From Nymphaea colorata (Eukaryota > Streptophyta > Magnoliopsida > Nymphaeales > Nymphaeaceae): 64,000 bases of DNA. Below the pieces are notes generated by a model. That model was not told the origin of the DNA, searched no databases, and was given only the letters and a program-made list of their open reading frames with translations. The stretch lies in the NCBI RefSeq assembly GCF_008831285.2, contig NC_045150.1, forward strand, positions 10,430,001 through 10,494,000, given 5' to 3'. The position numbers and the translations under genes were made by a program. Positions 26,001 to 35,731 of the stretch are shown in pieces; position 1 is the first letter of the stretch, and each line of letters opens with the position of its first letter.

Positions 26001-26460
26001 ATGACAATGGCTCAGTGTTTGTGGAATTAACCATTTAAAATGGTTTAACCCTATGGAAAGTATTTCCAACCAAGGGAGGGGCTAAAATCAATGGAAAGAT
26101 GACCATGGAAACTGTCATTTGAAAGACCAAGAACCTCTAAGATGGAGAGGTTGCTGATGTATGGGGAGAGAGTACCTTCAAGTGCCTTTTCAGAGAGGTT
26201 GAGAGCAACTACCCTTTGTGAACCACGACTGCATGAAACTCCATTCCAATCGCAGAATGAGATGTTGGAATTCCAATTTGATAACACATTATAAGGGTCT
26301 TTAGTAACAGATTTGAAAGACATTAATGCCAATTGATCAGTCATTTGCTCAGAGAAACAAGGGCTGAGGCACCTCCTTTGGCCGAGAACACAATGAAGGT
26401 GAAGGAGGAGAAACACAAAAGAAAGATGAGCGGCTGAGGTGACCAACCAGTGGCCGCCAT
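23053..26460 (-). pseudogene. LRR receptor-like kinase pseudogene A (subfamily XII type)
   Basis: The intact family consists of plasma-membrane pattern-recognition receptors with extracellular LRRs and a cytoplasmic non-RD kinase. Visible in order on the minus strand are a hydrophobic signal peptide, an LRR N-cap (DQLALMSFKS ... LSNWNSNISFCDWNGVSC), many 24-residue LRRs, a transmembrane/juxtamembrane segment near 24,450-24,560, and a glycine loop (GFGSVYEG). Also present are the Lys motif VAVKV, the catalytic loop IVHCDLKPSNVLLDEN, an intron, and the C-lobe end RMDMKEVVARLKMIRRK. The ancestral start is probably the ATG at 26,458-26,460; a one-base loss near 26,390 shifts the signal peptide, and an ATG at 26,468-26,470 gives the frame that is open now. 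Lesions include several frameshifts through the LRRs, an in-frame TGA at 24,200-24,202, GFG in place of DFG, a base lost near 24,015, a 53-bp deletion at about 23,312-23,316, and a lost T near 23,285. The stop is at 23,053-23,055. It cannot make a full receptor. Confidence 0.92.
23346..23857 (-). other. Kinase-domain intron of pseudogene A
   Basis: On the minus strand exon 1 ends ATTGCGCCAG followed by GTACCAAC. Exon 2 begins after GGATGAATTAG with AATTC, restoring a GAA codon (APE motif) in phase 1. Length is 512 bp. Genes B and C have the intron at the same place, which is the conserved position in this receptor subfamily. Confidence 0.85.
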
Positions 26461-26639
26461 AACTATGCAATTTTCAATGCAGAAGATGCATGAACAAGAG
26501 TCAGGTCATCAATTTATGTGTAGATTCTCTTCTAGAAATTTTTGTCATTTTATTTTTTAAGTTGTACAAGTCTCAGATCTATTACTTTGGAACACATTAC
26601 TTCACATTTCCAAATCAAGCGGCACCACTGATGGTTTCA

Positions 26640-28020
26640 TTAATGAGAATTTTTCTTCTCAGCCCTTAATTCTTATTTCCCATTAGTACATCTCAACCTT
26701 ATTCAGTCACAAATCAAAGTTGCAGATATGGTTTCCACTTTTTAAATGGCAATGTTTTTCTATCATATGATATGGTGAGTGTGAAAAAAAAGAAAAAATA
26801 TGGTAAATTAAAAAATTGCAAAAAATTAATAATTAGGGGAAAAGAAGATCAATATACCAAAAAATCATCCACTCGTAGCTGATCTTTACAATGTCCCAAT
26901 CAGACTATGATGGGTAGCTGCCTTGAACGTCTATTGTTTCAAAACAGGATAGGAACTGGTTGATATACATGGATTCTACATACTACTAGAATTAATCGAG
27001 GTGCCTAGCAATGTTATGACCATGAACATTTATCAATTAAGGTCCTTTTATCGATTCTTTTCCAGAAAAATTGCCATTTTTCTTTGTTTAATTTAAATTG
27101 TTGGAAGTGTCAAGTCTATTGCTCCCGAAAAGACAGCGGCATCCTTTGTTATTTCCACACTCAGCGCCTATGGCAAGGGCTGCAGATCACATCAATGGAT
27201 TTTTCTATTTGTAGGTCATCTTATTTCCACATCGAATGCCTTACTTGACATGGAAGATTACATCAACAAGTCTCTTTCTTAGCTGCCATCACCGTAACAA
27301 CATATATACTATTCTTAATTAATTTTTATATTCTTTAATTCGTTTTTTGGAAAATTTGAATTTTTAATTTTTTTATTTGCATATAAATCATATAGTCCAT
27401 TTTGTTAATAAAATTTTTAATACAGGCCAAATTGATTTTTTTTTTAATTGCCAACAGGTAAGCTTACATTTCTCAAAATCTGTGAAGGCCGTGGCCTTGT
27501 CAGCACAACAGGCCGTGGCCTTGTCAGCACAACAGGCCGTGGCTTCGCCGTGAACTTCCAATGATGCCTTTTGGTTTTGTCTATTCGGGGGCTTGATCAC
27601 TAAATTCATACATGTGAGGGTAACTTTTTTTTTTACTAATTTTCAAGGGCATTTTTGTCTTCCAGTTTAAATAAGATATCCACCGAAACCATTCCTAAAA
27701 AAATAGATGAGGAAAAAATAATATTTAATTAAGAAATTAGACCAGATTTAGATTTAAAAAATGACATTCGATCGGATTCAAAATCAGATATACATAAATA
27801 TCTAAACAGATTCAAATTCAGATTTAGGTCAAAATTAGTTTTAAATAACAGTCCTACATTCATGCTCTTACATTTAGAAATCGTTTGGATTGGGTTCAAA
27901 ATTCTGTTTCAGATACAAACTTTTATAAAAATCAAATTCAGACTGGATTTAGATTTTGAAATCTGATTTGGGATGAAAATTTTGAATATGAAAATTTCCT
28001 TTTAGTATTCAAATCCGAGT
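26640..28020. repeat. Duplicated upstream intergenic module, copy 1
   Basis: This segment lies 5' of gene A. It matches 30,170-30,620 plus 31,540-32,170 in the same orientation. Landmarks are TCTCAGCCCTTAATTCTTAT, CAATCAGACTATGATGGGTA, ACACTCAGCGCCTATGGCA, TTTGCATATAAATCA and the degenerate GATTC repeat at its end. No gene is seen. Confidence 0.85.
27487..27552. repeat. 24-bp tandem repeat (2.6 copies)
   Basis: The unit GGCCGTGGCCTTGTCAGCAC plus AACA is present twice and then partly again. The paralogous segment near 31,915 lacks the expansion, so it arose after the module was duplicated. Confidence 0.9.
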
Positions 28021-28149
28021 ACATGGCCTGGTTCAATTTCATAACCTTTAGCCAATTCCACCAGAATAAGCTAAATTTACCCATGCAAGAGAGAATGAAG
28101 CAAACCTTCTTTTCACTTTTTTATTGTATTTAATTCTTTTTTAAATTCA

Positions 28150-28330
28150 AAAAATTGTCGGGCCTACCAGGCTCCTGACAGGTTAACTATAACTATCGGT
28201 CATTACCCATTAGGTTGTTGGGCTATACCCGGCTTGACATGTCTGGGCCCGTCAGGCCAGCTACAGTGCCTAGGGTTCGAGATGGGTCAGGTTTGGGTAA
28301 CCGCATGGGTCTCTCCTGCTCACCAAGAAA
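28150..28330. repeat. GGCC-rich dispersed element fragment
   Basis: GC-rich words such as GTCGGGCCTACCAGGCTCC and TCTGGGCCCGTCAGGCC occur in otherwise AT-rich DNA. They resemble the element at 20,450-20,740. Ends are not defined. Confidence 0.4.
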
Positions 28331-28399
28331 ATATCTTTTATTCCAAAATTATTGAATGATAAAACTGGTTAATATCCCTTGACAAATGGCCTCGCTAGG

Positions 28400-28860
28400 C
28401 CAACTTCATGCATTCGATTTCGATGCAAGTCTGTTGGTTCATAAGAGGATAGAAAATGGTTGATGTACATCGATTCTACATACTACTATTGGTGCCAAGC
28501 AATCTTATGGTCATGAACAATTAGCAACATCCTTTTGTAGATTCTCTTCTTCCAGTAAATTTTGCCTTCATTTTTTTGTTTAATTCAAATTGTTAGAAGA
28601 TTCAAGTCTACTGCTCTTTAAAAGAAAGCGATATTGTTTGTTATTTCCACACTCAGTGCCTTTGGCTTGGCTGGTGACACAAACGGGACTTTCTCTAATT
28701 CGTAGGTCTCCTTATTTCCACATCACCACCTTGCTTGGCACGGAATATTACATCAACAAGTATTTTTTTAGCAGCCCTTACCATAACAACATATTTCCAA
28801 TATCATGTGCTCTTTTTGCCAGGTTTCTACTCTATCGTGTGAAAGTCCAACAAAGAGAAC
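28400..28860. repeat. Duplicated upstream module (part), copy 2
   Basis: Landmarks are GGTTGATGTACATCGATTCT, GTGCCAAGCAATCTTATGG, TTGCTTGGCACGGAATATTA and ATATCATGTGCTCTTTTTGCC. They recur at 26,940-27,310, 30,440-30,620 with 31,540-31,700, 32,180-32,560 and 38,560-38,960. No coding potential is evident. Confidence 0.85.
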
Positions 28861-28869
28861 TTTAGAGTC

Positions 28870-29392
28870 AATTCCTCCCAAATTAGGGTTGTCAACATAT
28901 CCGATTTTAATTGGATACCCAATCAAACCAGTTCAAAAATATCAAATATGGAAAAAATTTAACATGCGATTAAGAAATTGGATCGGATTCGGGTTTAAGA
29001 AACAACATCTGACTGGATTCTGATTCGGATTTGGATGTACATATATATCCAACTGGATTCGGATTCAGATTCAGATCCAGATCGGATTTAATTTTAAATA
29101 AAATTATATTCAAATGCTCTTACATTTTGAAGATCAGCCAGATTTGATTCAATGTTCAAATTCGGATTGTGATATTGGATTTTTGATTCATTGTTTGTAT
29201 TCGAATCAGAATTTGAATATGGATATGTGAATATCCGAAAAAACAGATGTAATTCAGGATGTATCCTATTTGAATCTGATCCATTAACATCCATACTCCC
29301 AACTCCAATCCCAGAACTCCAGAAAGACAATAAATAACAAAAGATACAGACCACTCAAATTAATCCCTACTGGCCTGCAAGTGTCATGCAAT

Positions 29393-29425
<33 letters not shown>

Positions 29426-29750
29426 ATTAATCCCTACTGGACAATCAAAATTTAAAAACTCTTATCAGATATATATATCTATGCATGTATGTGTGTGTGT
29501 GTGTATAGAGAGAGAGAGAGAGAAGAGATTACGCATGTAAAAAAAAGCAGATCATAAATATTAGAAAAATAAAATGAACTCCTGGCAGAGGCTGTTAACA
29601 GGAGAAATGCTAGTTCTTTTTGATAAATCCTGTTTCACTTATTATTTGGCTTAGTAATAAACCGATCAACCTTGGTCAAAGCATGTGAATTTAAACAGTC
29701 AAAGAAAGGAACGAAGATTTAACAGAAGTCATTAAGAATGTCTTTAACAT
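28870..29750. repeat. Dispersed repeat block, copy 2 (pair with 19.47-20.36 kb)
   Basis: It has the same order of landmarks as copy 1: AATTAGGGTTGTCAACATAT, the degenerate GATTC region, AATGCTCTTACATTTTGAA, a microsatellite zone and GAAATGCTAGTTCTTTTTGA. Copy 2 has (GA)n tracts (29,393-29,427 and 29,506-29,523) where copy 1 has TG/TA. Confidence 0.85.
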
Positions 29751-29809
29751 ATGCAGAATTTGCCAGGTCAGTTTTTAAGACATGCAGTGAAAGCTCAAAT
29801 CTGATCACA

Positions 29810-30150
29810 TTTTGTAGTCTATTATAGCTTTCATGGATGAATGGTTCCAAAATGCACCTTTGAGACACTTTGTATCCAGCATATGAGGGTGCAATCAAAC
29901 ACCAAAATGAACATCTGTGACACTCAAATCTCTATCCTTTTCTGTTTTATTCAATTTTTGACATACACCTACGGGTCGACCAAAGTTCTCCTAGAAAGGG
30001 CATTCTATACACCCAATCCAACCCAAACAAATGGATGGAGTTCCGAAAATACAATATGTTGTCACAGAAGTACATTGTCACAAACAAACACACGACTAAG
30101 TTTAAATTTTGTTTTTAGAACATCCGGTGTAAACAAACACTCCAGGACCG
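29810..30150. repeat. Dispersed repeat (second of three copies)
   Basis: It matches 20,760-21,120 and 44,040-44,390 in the same orientation, from CTTTCATGGATGAATGGTTC to AACATCCGGTGTAAACAAACA. Confidence 0.85.
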
Positions 30151-30169
30151 ACTGTTGCCACATCAAGGA

Positions 30170-32170
30170 GAAATTTTCTTCTTAGCCCTTAAGTCTCATT
30201 TCCCTTTACTACTTCTCAACCTTTTCAATCACAAATCAAATTTGCAGATACATCTTCCACTTTTTAAATGGAAAGGTTTTTCTATCATATAATACAGTGG
30301 GCGTGAAAAAAAGGAAAAATATGGTAATTTTTTTAAAAAAATAAGATAAATATACCAAAGAATCATCCACTCTGGCCGATCTTTACAATGTCCCAATCAG
30401 TCTATGATGGGTAGCTGCCTTGAACGTCTATTGGTTCTAAACAGGATAGGAAATGGTTGATGTACATCGATTCTACATACTACTAGCATTTAACCGGGGT
30501 GCCTGGCAATGTTATCACCATGAACAACTATCAATTAAAGTCCTTTTACAGATTCCCTTCCAGAAAAATTCGTGTTCTTTTGTTTAATTCAATTTGTTGG
30601 AAGAGTCAAGTCTACTGCCCTCAATCAATCACAAAGGTTGTCAATAATATTACACTGAGATTACCCTAGGTTAAAAAAATTATATTTTTTAATTTTTTAA
30701 AACTTTTCTGATTTAATTTTTTTAAATAAGAAAAACAGTAAATAGGCAGAAATGGATCAGCCGGAGTTTCAAAAAATAAATGTTATTATTTAAAAAAATG
30801 ATTTGATGATCTGATAAACAATAATGATGAGAAATTTATGAAACACTTTTTAAAATATTAAAGTAAATTTTGAACCTAAAAAAATCTTAGCTTCACCACT
30901 ATGTACGCTCGTGAATGGTTTTTAAATTGACCAGGGTCTTGAATAGGGTTGCACATGAGGAGATGAGCTCGAGTTGAGCCAGCTCAAGCTTGAGTCGACT
31001 CAGAAATCTCAAGTTGAGCTCAATAAAACAAGCTTGAGCTGGACTCGACAATACAACATCGAGCTCAAACTCAACTCATTTAACTCGTTTATGTGAAGCA
31101 TGTTTCCTTTTTTTTAAACTCGTTCGTTTATAGTTGAGCTAACTAGAGTTCTTACAACTCAAACTCAACTGCTTTAACATTTCTAGTATACACTTGAACT
31201 CGAGCTGAAGTTTATGAGTGGTTTTTAAGCTGGCTTGACTCGTGCAGCCATAAACTCGAGTGGTAAATGACGACTCATGAGTCATGGAGACTACAGTGAA
31301 ACTTGACTTGAAAGTCAAGAAAAGGATTGAGCTTGACCCCAACTTAACCCACTCCCACACAGCCATATAGACAGCCGACAAGCCAACAGCTGGCACCCCC
31401 AAGAATGATGTTTGGCCGGATGGCACCCTGAAGAACTATGCACCGAACATTTGCGTGGTCAATGGGGCAAGACTTAGCGACTCAAACCTAAATAATGTCA
31501 ATGTCAAGTGGAACGTGAAGACAATTCACTTTAAGATCACATCAATGGACTTTTTCTATTTGTAGCTCTTCATATTTCTACAACAGCGCCTTACTTGGCA
31601 CAGAAGACTACATCAACAAGTCTCTTTCTTAGCAGCCCTCACCGTAACAACTTATACAATTTCAATATCTTGTTCTCTTTTTGCCACATTTTGACTCCAT
31701 TTTTCTTTTTAAATGGCCCCATCAAAGTTGGGTACAGTGGACAATTTTCTATTCTTAATTAATTTTTATATTCCTCAATTCCTTTTTCCGAAAAATTAAA
31801 TTTTAATTTTTTTATTTGCATATAAATCACATAGGCCATTTGTTATTAGAAATTTTTTACACAAGCCAAATTGATTTGTTTTTTTAATTGCCAACTGGTA
31901 AGTTTACATTAATTGCCCAGTATTGGCTTTGCCCTGCACTCCCAATGAGGCATTTTGCTCCCTATAAATTCATACCATGTGAGGGGTAACTTTTTTTTTT
32001 TTACTAATTTTCAAGGAATCTTCCAATTTAAATCAGATATCCACCCAAACTGTTCAAAAAAAAAAAACAGATGAGAAAAAAATAATATTTAATTAAGAAA
32101 TTAGATCATATTCAGATTTAAAAAAGGACATTCAATCAGATTCATATATACATAAATATCTGATCAGATT
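30170..32170. repeat. Duplicated upstream module with internal replacement
   Basis: Positions 30,170-30,620 and 31,540-32,170 are collinear with 26,640-28,020. Between them lies about 0.9 kb of foreign sequence that replaces a short stretch of the module. The right junction resumes at AGATCACATCAATGGAC. The foreign part includes a CTCGAG-rich repeat. Confidence 0.8.
30945..31330. repeat. CTCGAG/AGCTCAAGC-rich dispersed repeat
   Basis: It starts near AATAGGGTTGCACATGAGG and is dominated by imprecise GAGCTCGAG/CTCAAGCTTGAG words. Related copies are at 38,985-39,510, 44,570-44,930 and 50,280-50,610, often bounded by an AGGGYTGYACA-like end. The superfamily is not identified. Confidence 0.65.
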
Positions 32171-32174
32171 CAAA

Positions 32175-32590
32175 TTCAGATAGGATAGGAAATGGTTGAT
32201 ATAAATCGATTCTACGTACTACTATCGGTGCCAAGCAATCTTATGATCATGAACAATTAGCAACGTTCTTTCGTAGATTCTCTTCTTCCAAGAAATTTCG
32301 CCTTCATTTTTTGTTTAATTTAAATTGTTGGAAGACTCAAGTCTACTTCTCTTTAAAAGAAAGTGATATCATTTGTTATTTCCACACTCAGTGCCAATGG
32401 GACCTTTTCTAATTGGTAGGACTTCTTATTTCTACATCACCGCCTTGCTTGGCACGGAAGATTAATCAACAATTATGTTCTTAGCAGCCCTTATCGTAAC
32501 AACATATTTCCAATATCATGTGCTCTTTTTGCCAGGTTTTCTACTCTATCCTTTTTTGGTTTCTTAATTGAGTACACTCCATTTAGTGCA
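32175..32590. repeat. Duplicated upstream module (part), copy 3
   Basis: It is collinear with 28,435-28,840: GGTTGATATAAATCGATTCT, GTGCCAAGCAATCTTATGA, TTGCTTGGCACGGAAGATTA, ATATCATGTGCTCTTTTTGCC. Confidence 0.85.
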
Positions 32591-32850
32591 TGGCTTATTG
32601 GACATTTAGAACTCAGCTATGTAAAACCACCGATCAGGTGATCGACGTTACTGGAATCAGTCAGAATCGGCTGGATTGGGGCGACAAATCACTTCCAATA
32701 AATGCTTCCATTGGGAGGACCGAGAGTCGTTATTGTTTGTACTGGAAAGGCGTTGTGGTTTTTCGTAATGAAGGGCCAAACCGGACACATAGTGTTGGAT
32801 GTGTCCGTAATAAAGTGCCTTCATAGGATATATTTGGTGTAGTGGACACA
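32590..32850. repeat. Dispersed repeat related to 50,600-50,730 (inverted)
   Basis: GGCTTATTGGACA followed by a GGAATCAGTCAGAATCGGCTG-type core and CTTCCAATAAATGC recurs in reverse orientation at 50,600-50,730. A fragment of the same core (AGAATCAGCCCGATTCGG) is near 39,560. A frame stays open through part of both copies, but I see no conserved domain. Confidence 0.6.
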
Positions 32851-33198
32851 TTACTCTGGACTAATGTTCCCCCATGTGCAAGCATCATCAATCACCTTCC
32901 CTTTCTTACCAGCTGTTCTTCCATTTTCTCTCCTGGACAAACCTGGTGGTGAGTCATTCACCATAACCTCACTCTCCAAACCAGTCATTTGTTTGCTAGT
33001 TTTCATTCCATCCAAACAGCAAGAATCCTGAAATGTATTTTTTAATGGAGGAGAAACAATCAAACCTGATGAGGACTCACGGTTCTCCCCTTTGATTCTT
33101 TTTGTTATCAATTGATTCTCCATCTCCTGCTCTATCTTCTCGTTGCCCACCAGCTGGTTGCACTTCAAGTTACTCCGCAATTGCTGGTCTCCTGTAAA
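32851..33198 (-). CDS. Possible coding exon fragment of unknown origin
   Basis: On the minus strand a good splice-acceptor-like TTGATTTACAG (near 33,199-33,209) is followed by an open frame of about 115 codons ending at a stop at 32,851-32,853. The peptide is hydrophilic and charged (KCNQLVGNEKIEQEMENQL near the start, GKKGKVIDDACTWGNISPE at the end). Its composition is unlike the surrounding AT-rich repeats. I do not recognise the family. It may be a captured exon or a chance frame, and no donor site or partner exon was found. Confidence 0.25.
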   Translation of the reverse strand, partial: FTGDQQLRSNLKCNQLVGNEKIEQEMENQLITKRIKGENRESSSGLIVSPPLKNTFQDSCCLDGMKTSKQMTGLESEVMVNDSPPGLSRRENGRTAGKKGKVIDDACTWGNISPE

Positions 33199-33209
33199 TC
33201 AATTCATTC

Positions 33210-33770
33210 CAATCTTTCTGGGTCTAATGTTCCTTTTCGACTTCCATCTACCCACGGAGAAACCGAAACTTGCTTTCCCCAAATTCTGGTTCTGCTTTTG
33301 ATCTGGGTCTCTCCTTTATTAACTCCTCATTTTTTCCCAAATTTTTTTCTTATTCCCTCCTGGCCACTCCTTAGCTCTCCTGACATAATGATAACCATCA
33401 TTTCCTTTCACCCATCTTTCTTTGCCAAGCCTCTTGAGAAGAAACCACCAACTGATTAACTCTACACCGACTTGTCATATGAGTATATATTCGCTTCGCA
33501 ATGGGAGGAAATTTTAATATTACTCATACAGTTGATTTCTTGAAGAACAATTTCTTCCTCTTCCAATGCTATGTACACACAGATTCTGCAAGCCCCATAT
33601 TTGACATCGATTGAGTATGGATGTCATCTTCCATCGGTTCTCCCTATAGCGTTCTGGCAATACCTTGGACCTTCTTGTAGTTAGATGATTTTTTCTGCGT
33701 TTATTATAATTTAATGTGAGATAGCAAGGTGTATATCATTGTGGTTTTATGTTAATTTAAACCGTCAAGA
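33210..33770. other. Intergenic, no gene seen
   Basis: A pyrimidine-rich stretch (33,240-33,450) is followed by ordinary AT-rich sequence. No repeat match elsewhere in the window was noticed. Confidence 0.4.
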
Positions 33771-34640
33771 CACTTATTTTTTCAAATAAGTTGATGGGAA
33801 CATTTGAAAATTTATGTAAACATATGGGGATGAGAAGAAATACAAGATATTTGCACTGTTGATTAAGAGTAAACTTCTGTTAGTTAATAATAGCTTACGT
33901 ATAATTATTAAGATGGAAAGACTAAAAGTACTTTCCATATAAACAAATCAATTAGCTCATTAATTTCCATTATCGGCACTGTGACAACACCAAATAACAT
34001 ACATATGTGGTTAACTATGTCCCCACCAGGTATGCCCTGTTATTAATGCATGAAATCATAAAAGATTAAAATTGATGTTGCTTTAACTTAATTATAGAAT
34101 TATTAGGCGAGAAAACATAGGCGAGCGTAAATGTTCGTTGAAAGGGTACTAATTATATATATATATATATATATTAGTTTACCATGGAACAACTGCGTAG
34201 TTTTTCTAATAACAAAAGTTGGGCGTACTTTTCTGAGTTGTCAGATGCTTTCTGGTGGTACTACGAATTCTTCATTCTGGATCTCGGACTCGATCTGATT
34301 GGACTTGGACCCAAATGTCTTTGTTGACCTGACCAACGTCATGAAGTATCATTAATTTGGTTCTGCGAATGCACTTTGATTAGGTATGTAAATGGATTTA
34401 CTAAGTTCAACTACTACATGACCTGATTTTGGATCCATTTTTTGGTGCAGAAATTTGGAGCAAACAGGTTTAGATTGGTAATGCGCTTTCATAAGTGAAT
34501 GAGAATGGGAGTCCAATGTTCCAGTGGGATCCAATAAAATGTTAATTGATACGTATACATATGAATGTCGGATCTGAACTTGTTTTTAAATTAGGATAGG
34601 AGACAAAGACCCAACCAATTTGTTTTCATAGCAGCTAGTG
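33770..34640 (-). repeat. Duplicated 3' flank of LRR-RLK gene B
   Basis: It lies downstream of gene B and matches 49,240-50,090 in reverse orientation over its whole length. Its gene-proximal part also matches 22,165-22,680. Landmarks are TTGATTAAGAGTAAACTTCT, TTAATTTCCATTATCGGCAC, GATGCTTTCTGGTGGTACTA and CCAGTGGGATCCAATAAAA. A (TA)n run sits at 34,152-34,175. Confidence 0.9.
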
Positions 34641-34926
34641 GAAGAACATTTACTGTTTTACTCGCATTTTGCTGAAAGAAAGTGTTTCTAGCGGGGTGTT
34701 GGGAAACACAATAAAACGTCAGAAGCAAAAGCAGATCCCTTGTTTTCCAAATAAATGTACAGGATTGGTTTATTTTTGTCATTCTTCCACAGGGGAAGCC
34801 TTCCATGGTATCATTTTAAGCCTGGCGACCACCTCCTTCATGTCCACTCTCTCAGTTGGTGATTTCCTTGAACAGGACAACCCTGTCTCCATGATCATGA
34901 CAAGCATTTCATTTCGAAGAGTTTCT

Positions 34927-35030
34927 CAGTCATTTTGCTCCAGAAGACGGCCTTCTGCAACATGATCTGAAACCGTTTCATGGTTATTTTGCTTCAGAAG
35001 ATGACCATCTATGACATCTGAAATTACAAG
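34927..35030 (-). repeat. 54-bp tandem duplication inside exon 2 of B
   Basis: TTTTGCTCCAGAAG (34,933) and TTTTGCTTCAGAAG (34,987) mark two diverged copies of a 54-bp block encoding the segment before the final kinase helix. Genes A and C have one copy. The length is a multiple of three, but one copy carries a TGA. Confidence 0.8.
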
Positions 35031-35178
35031 CGAAAATGCTTCAGCCACCCACTGTGTCAAAGTAAAGTCGCCATCAAACGTTCATCGGTAGGCTTTCTTG
35101 TGGTAAACACCTCAAGCAGAAGAATCCCATAGCTGTAGACATCTGCTTTGGTCGACACCTTTCCAGCGGCCCCGAATT

Positions 35179-35731
35179 CTAATTCATCCACTCAACAAGG
35201 CCAGACATGATCATGGCAATATTAGGTAGACAATGCACATTGTCGTTAATGAGATGGTTTCAGAAATAAATAAATCCATGCAAAAAATTAGGACTAATTA
35301 TTATTTTTTTATTTAATGGTTTACATATAACTCCATTTTTTGTTTCCATGCATTTATAAGGAGGAAGTGAAAATTTACTAAAGAAAGAAACATATTTAAA
35401 AGGGAAACTTGCTGGCATTTCTGTTGTGTTTGTGTGCATGCACATCTCCATTAATAATTTGGTTCCATCACTATCTTAGTTGGATTCAGACTTGTATTTA
35501 AATGCAAAATTGCTAGTGATCATCCTCTTTCACTTATTAATCTGGTATTTCTCTTTTCATAATAAATTCCAAGTAGCAAAATTAAAGCATGATATTTGGA
35601 AATTATGGATGGTGATAAAATTTCCTCTCCATGGTAAGCTGGACAAAGTTGTCTAAGAAACAGTTCAAGCAATAACACTTGCCTATAACTGTGAAAAGCA
35701 AAGAATTTGTGACAGGACTAAGAGTTGGTAC
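35179..35731 (-). other. Kinase-domain intron of pseudogene B
   Basis: On the minus strand the donor is GTGCCAG|GTACCAAC and the acceptor is GATGAATTAG|AATTCGG. It is 553 bp long and collinear with the intron of gene A. Confidence 0.85.
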
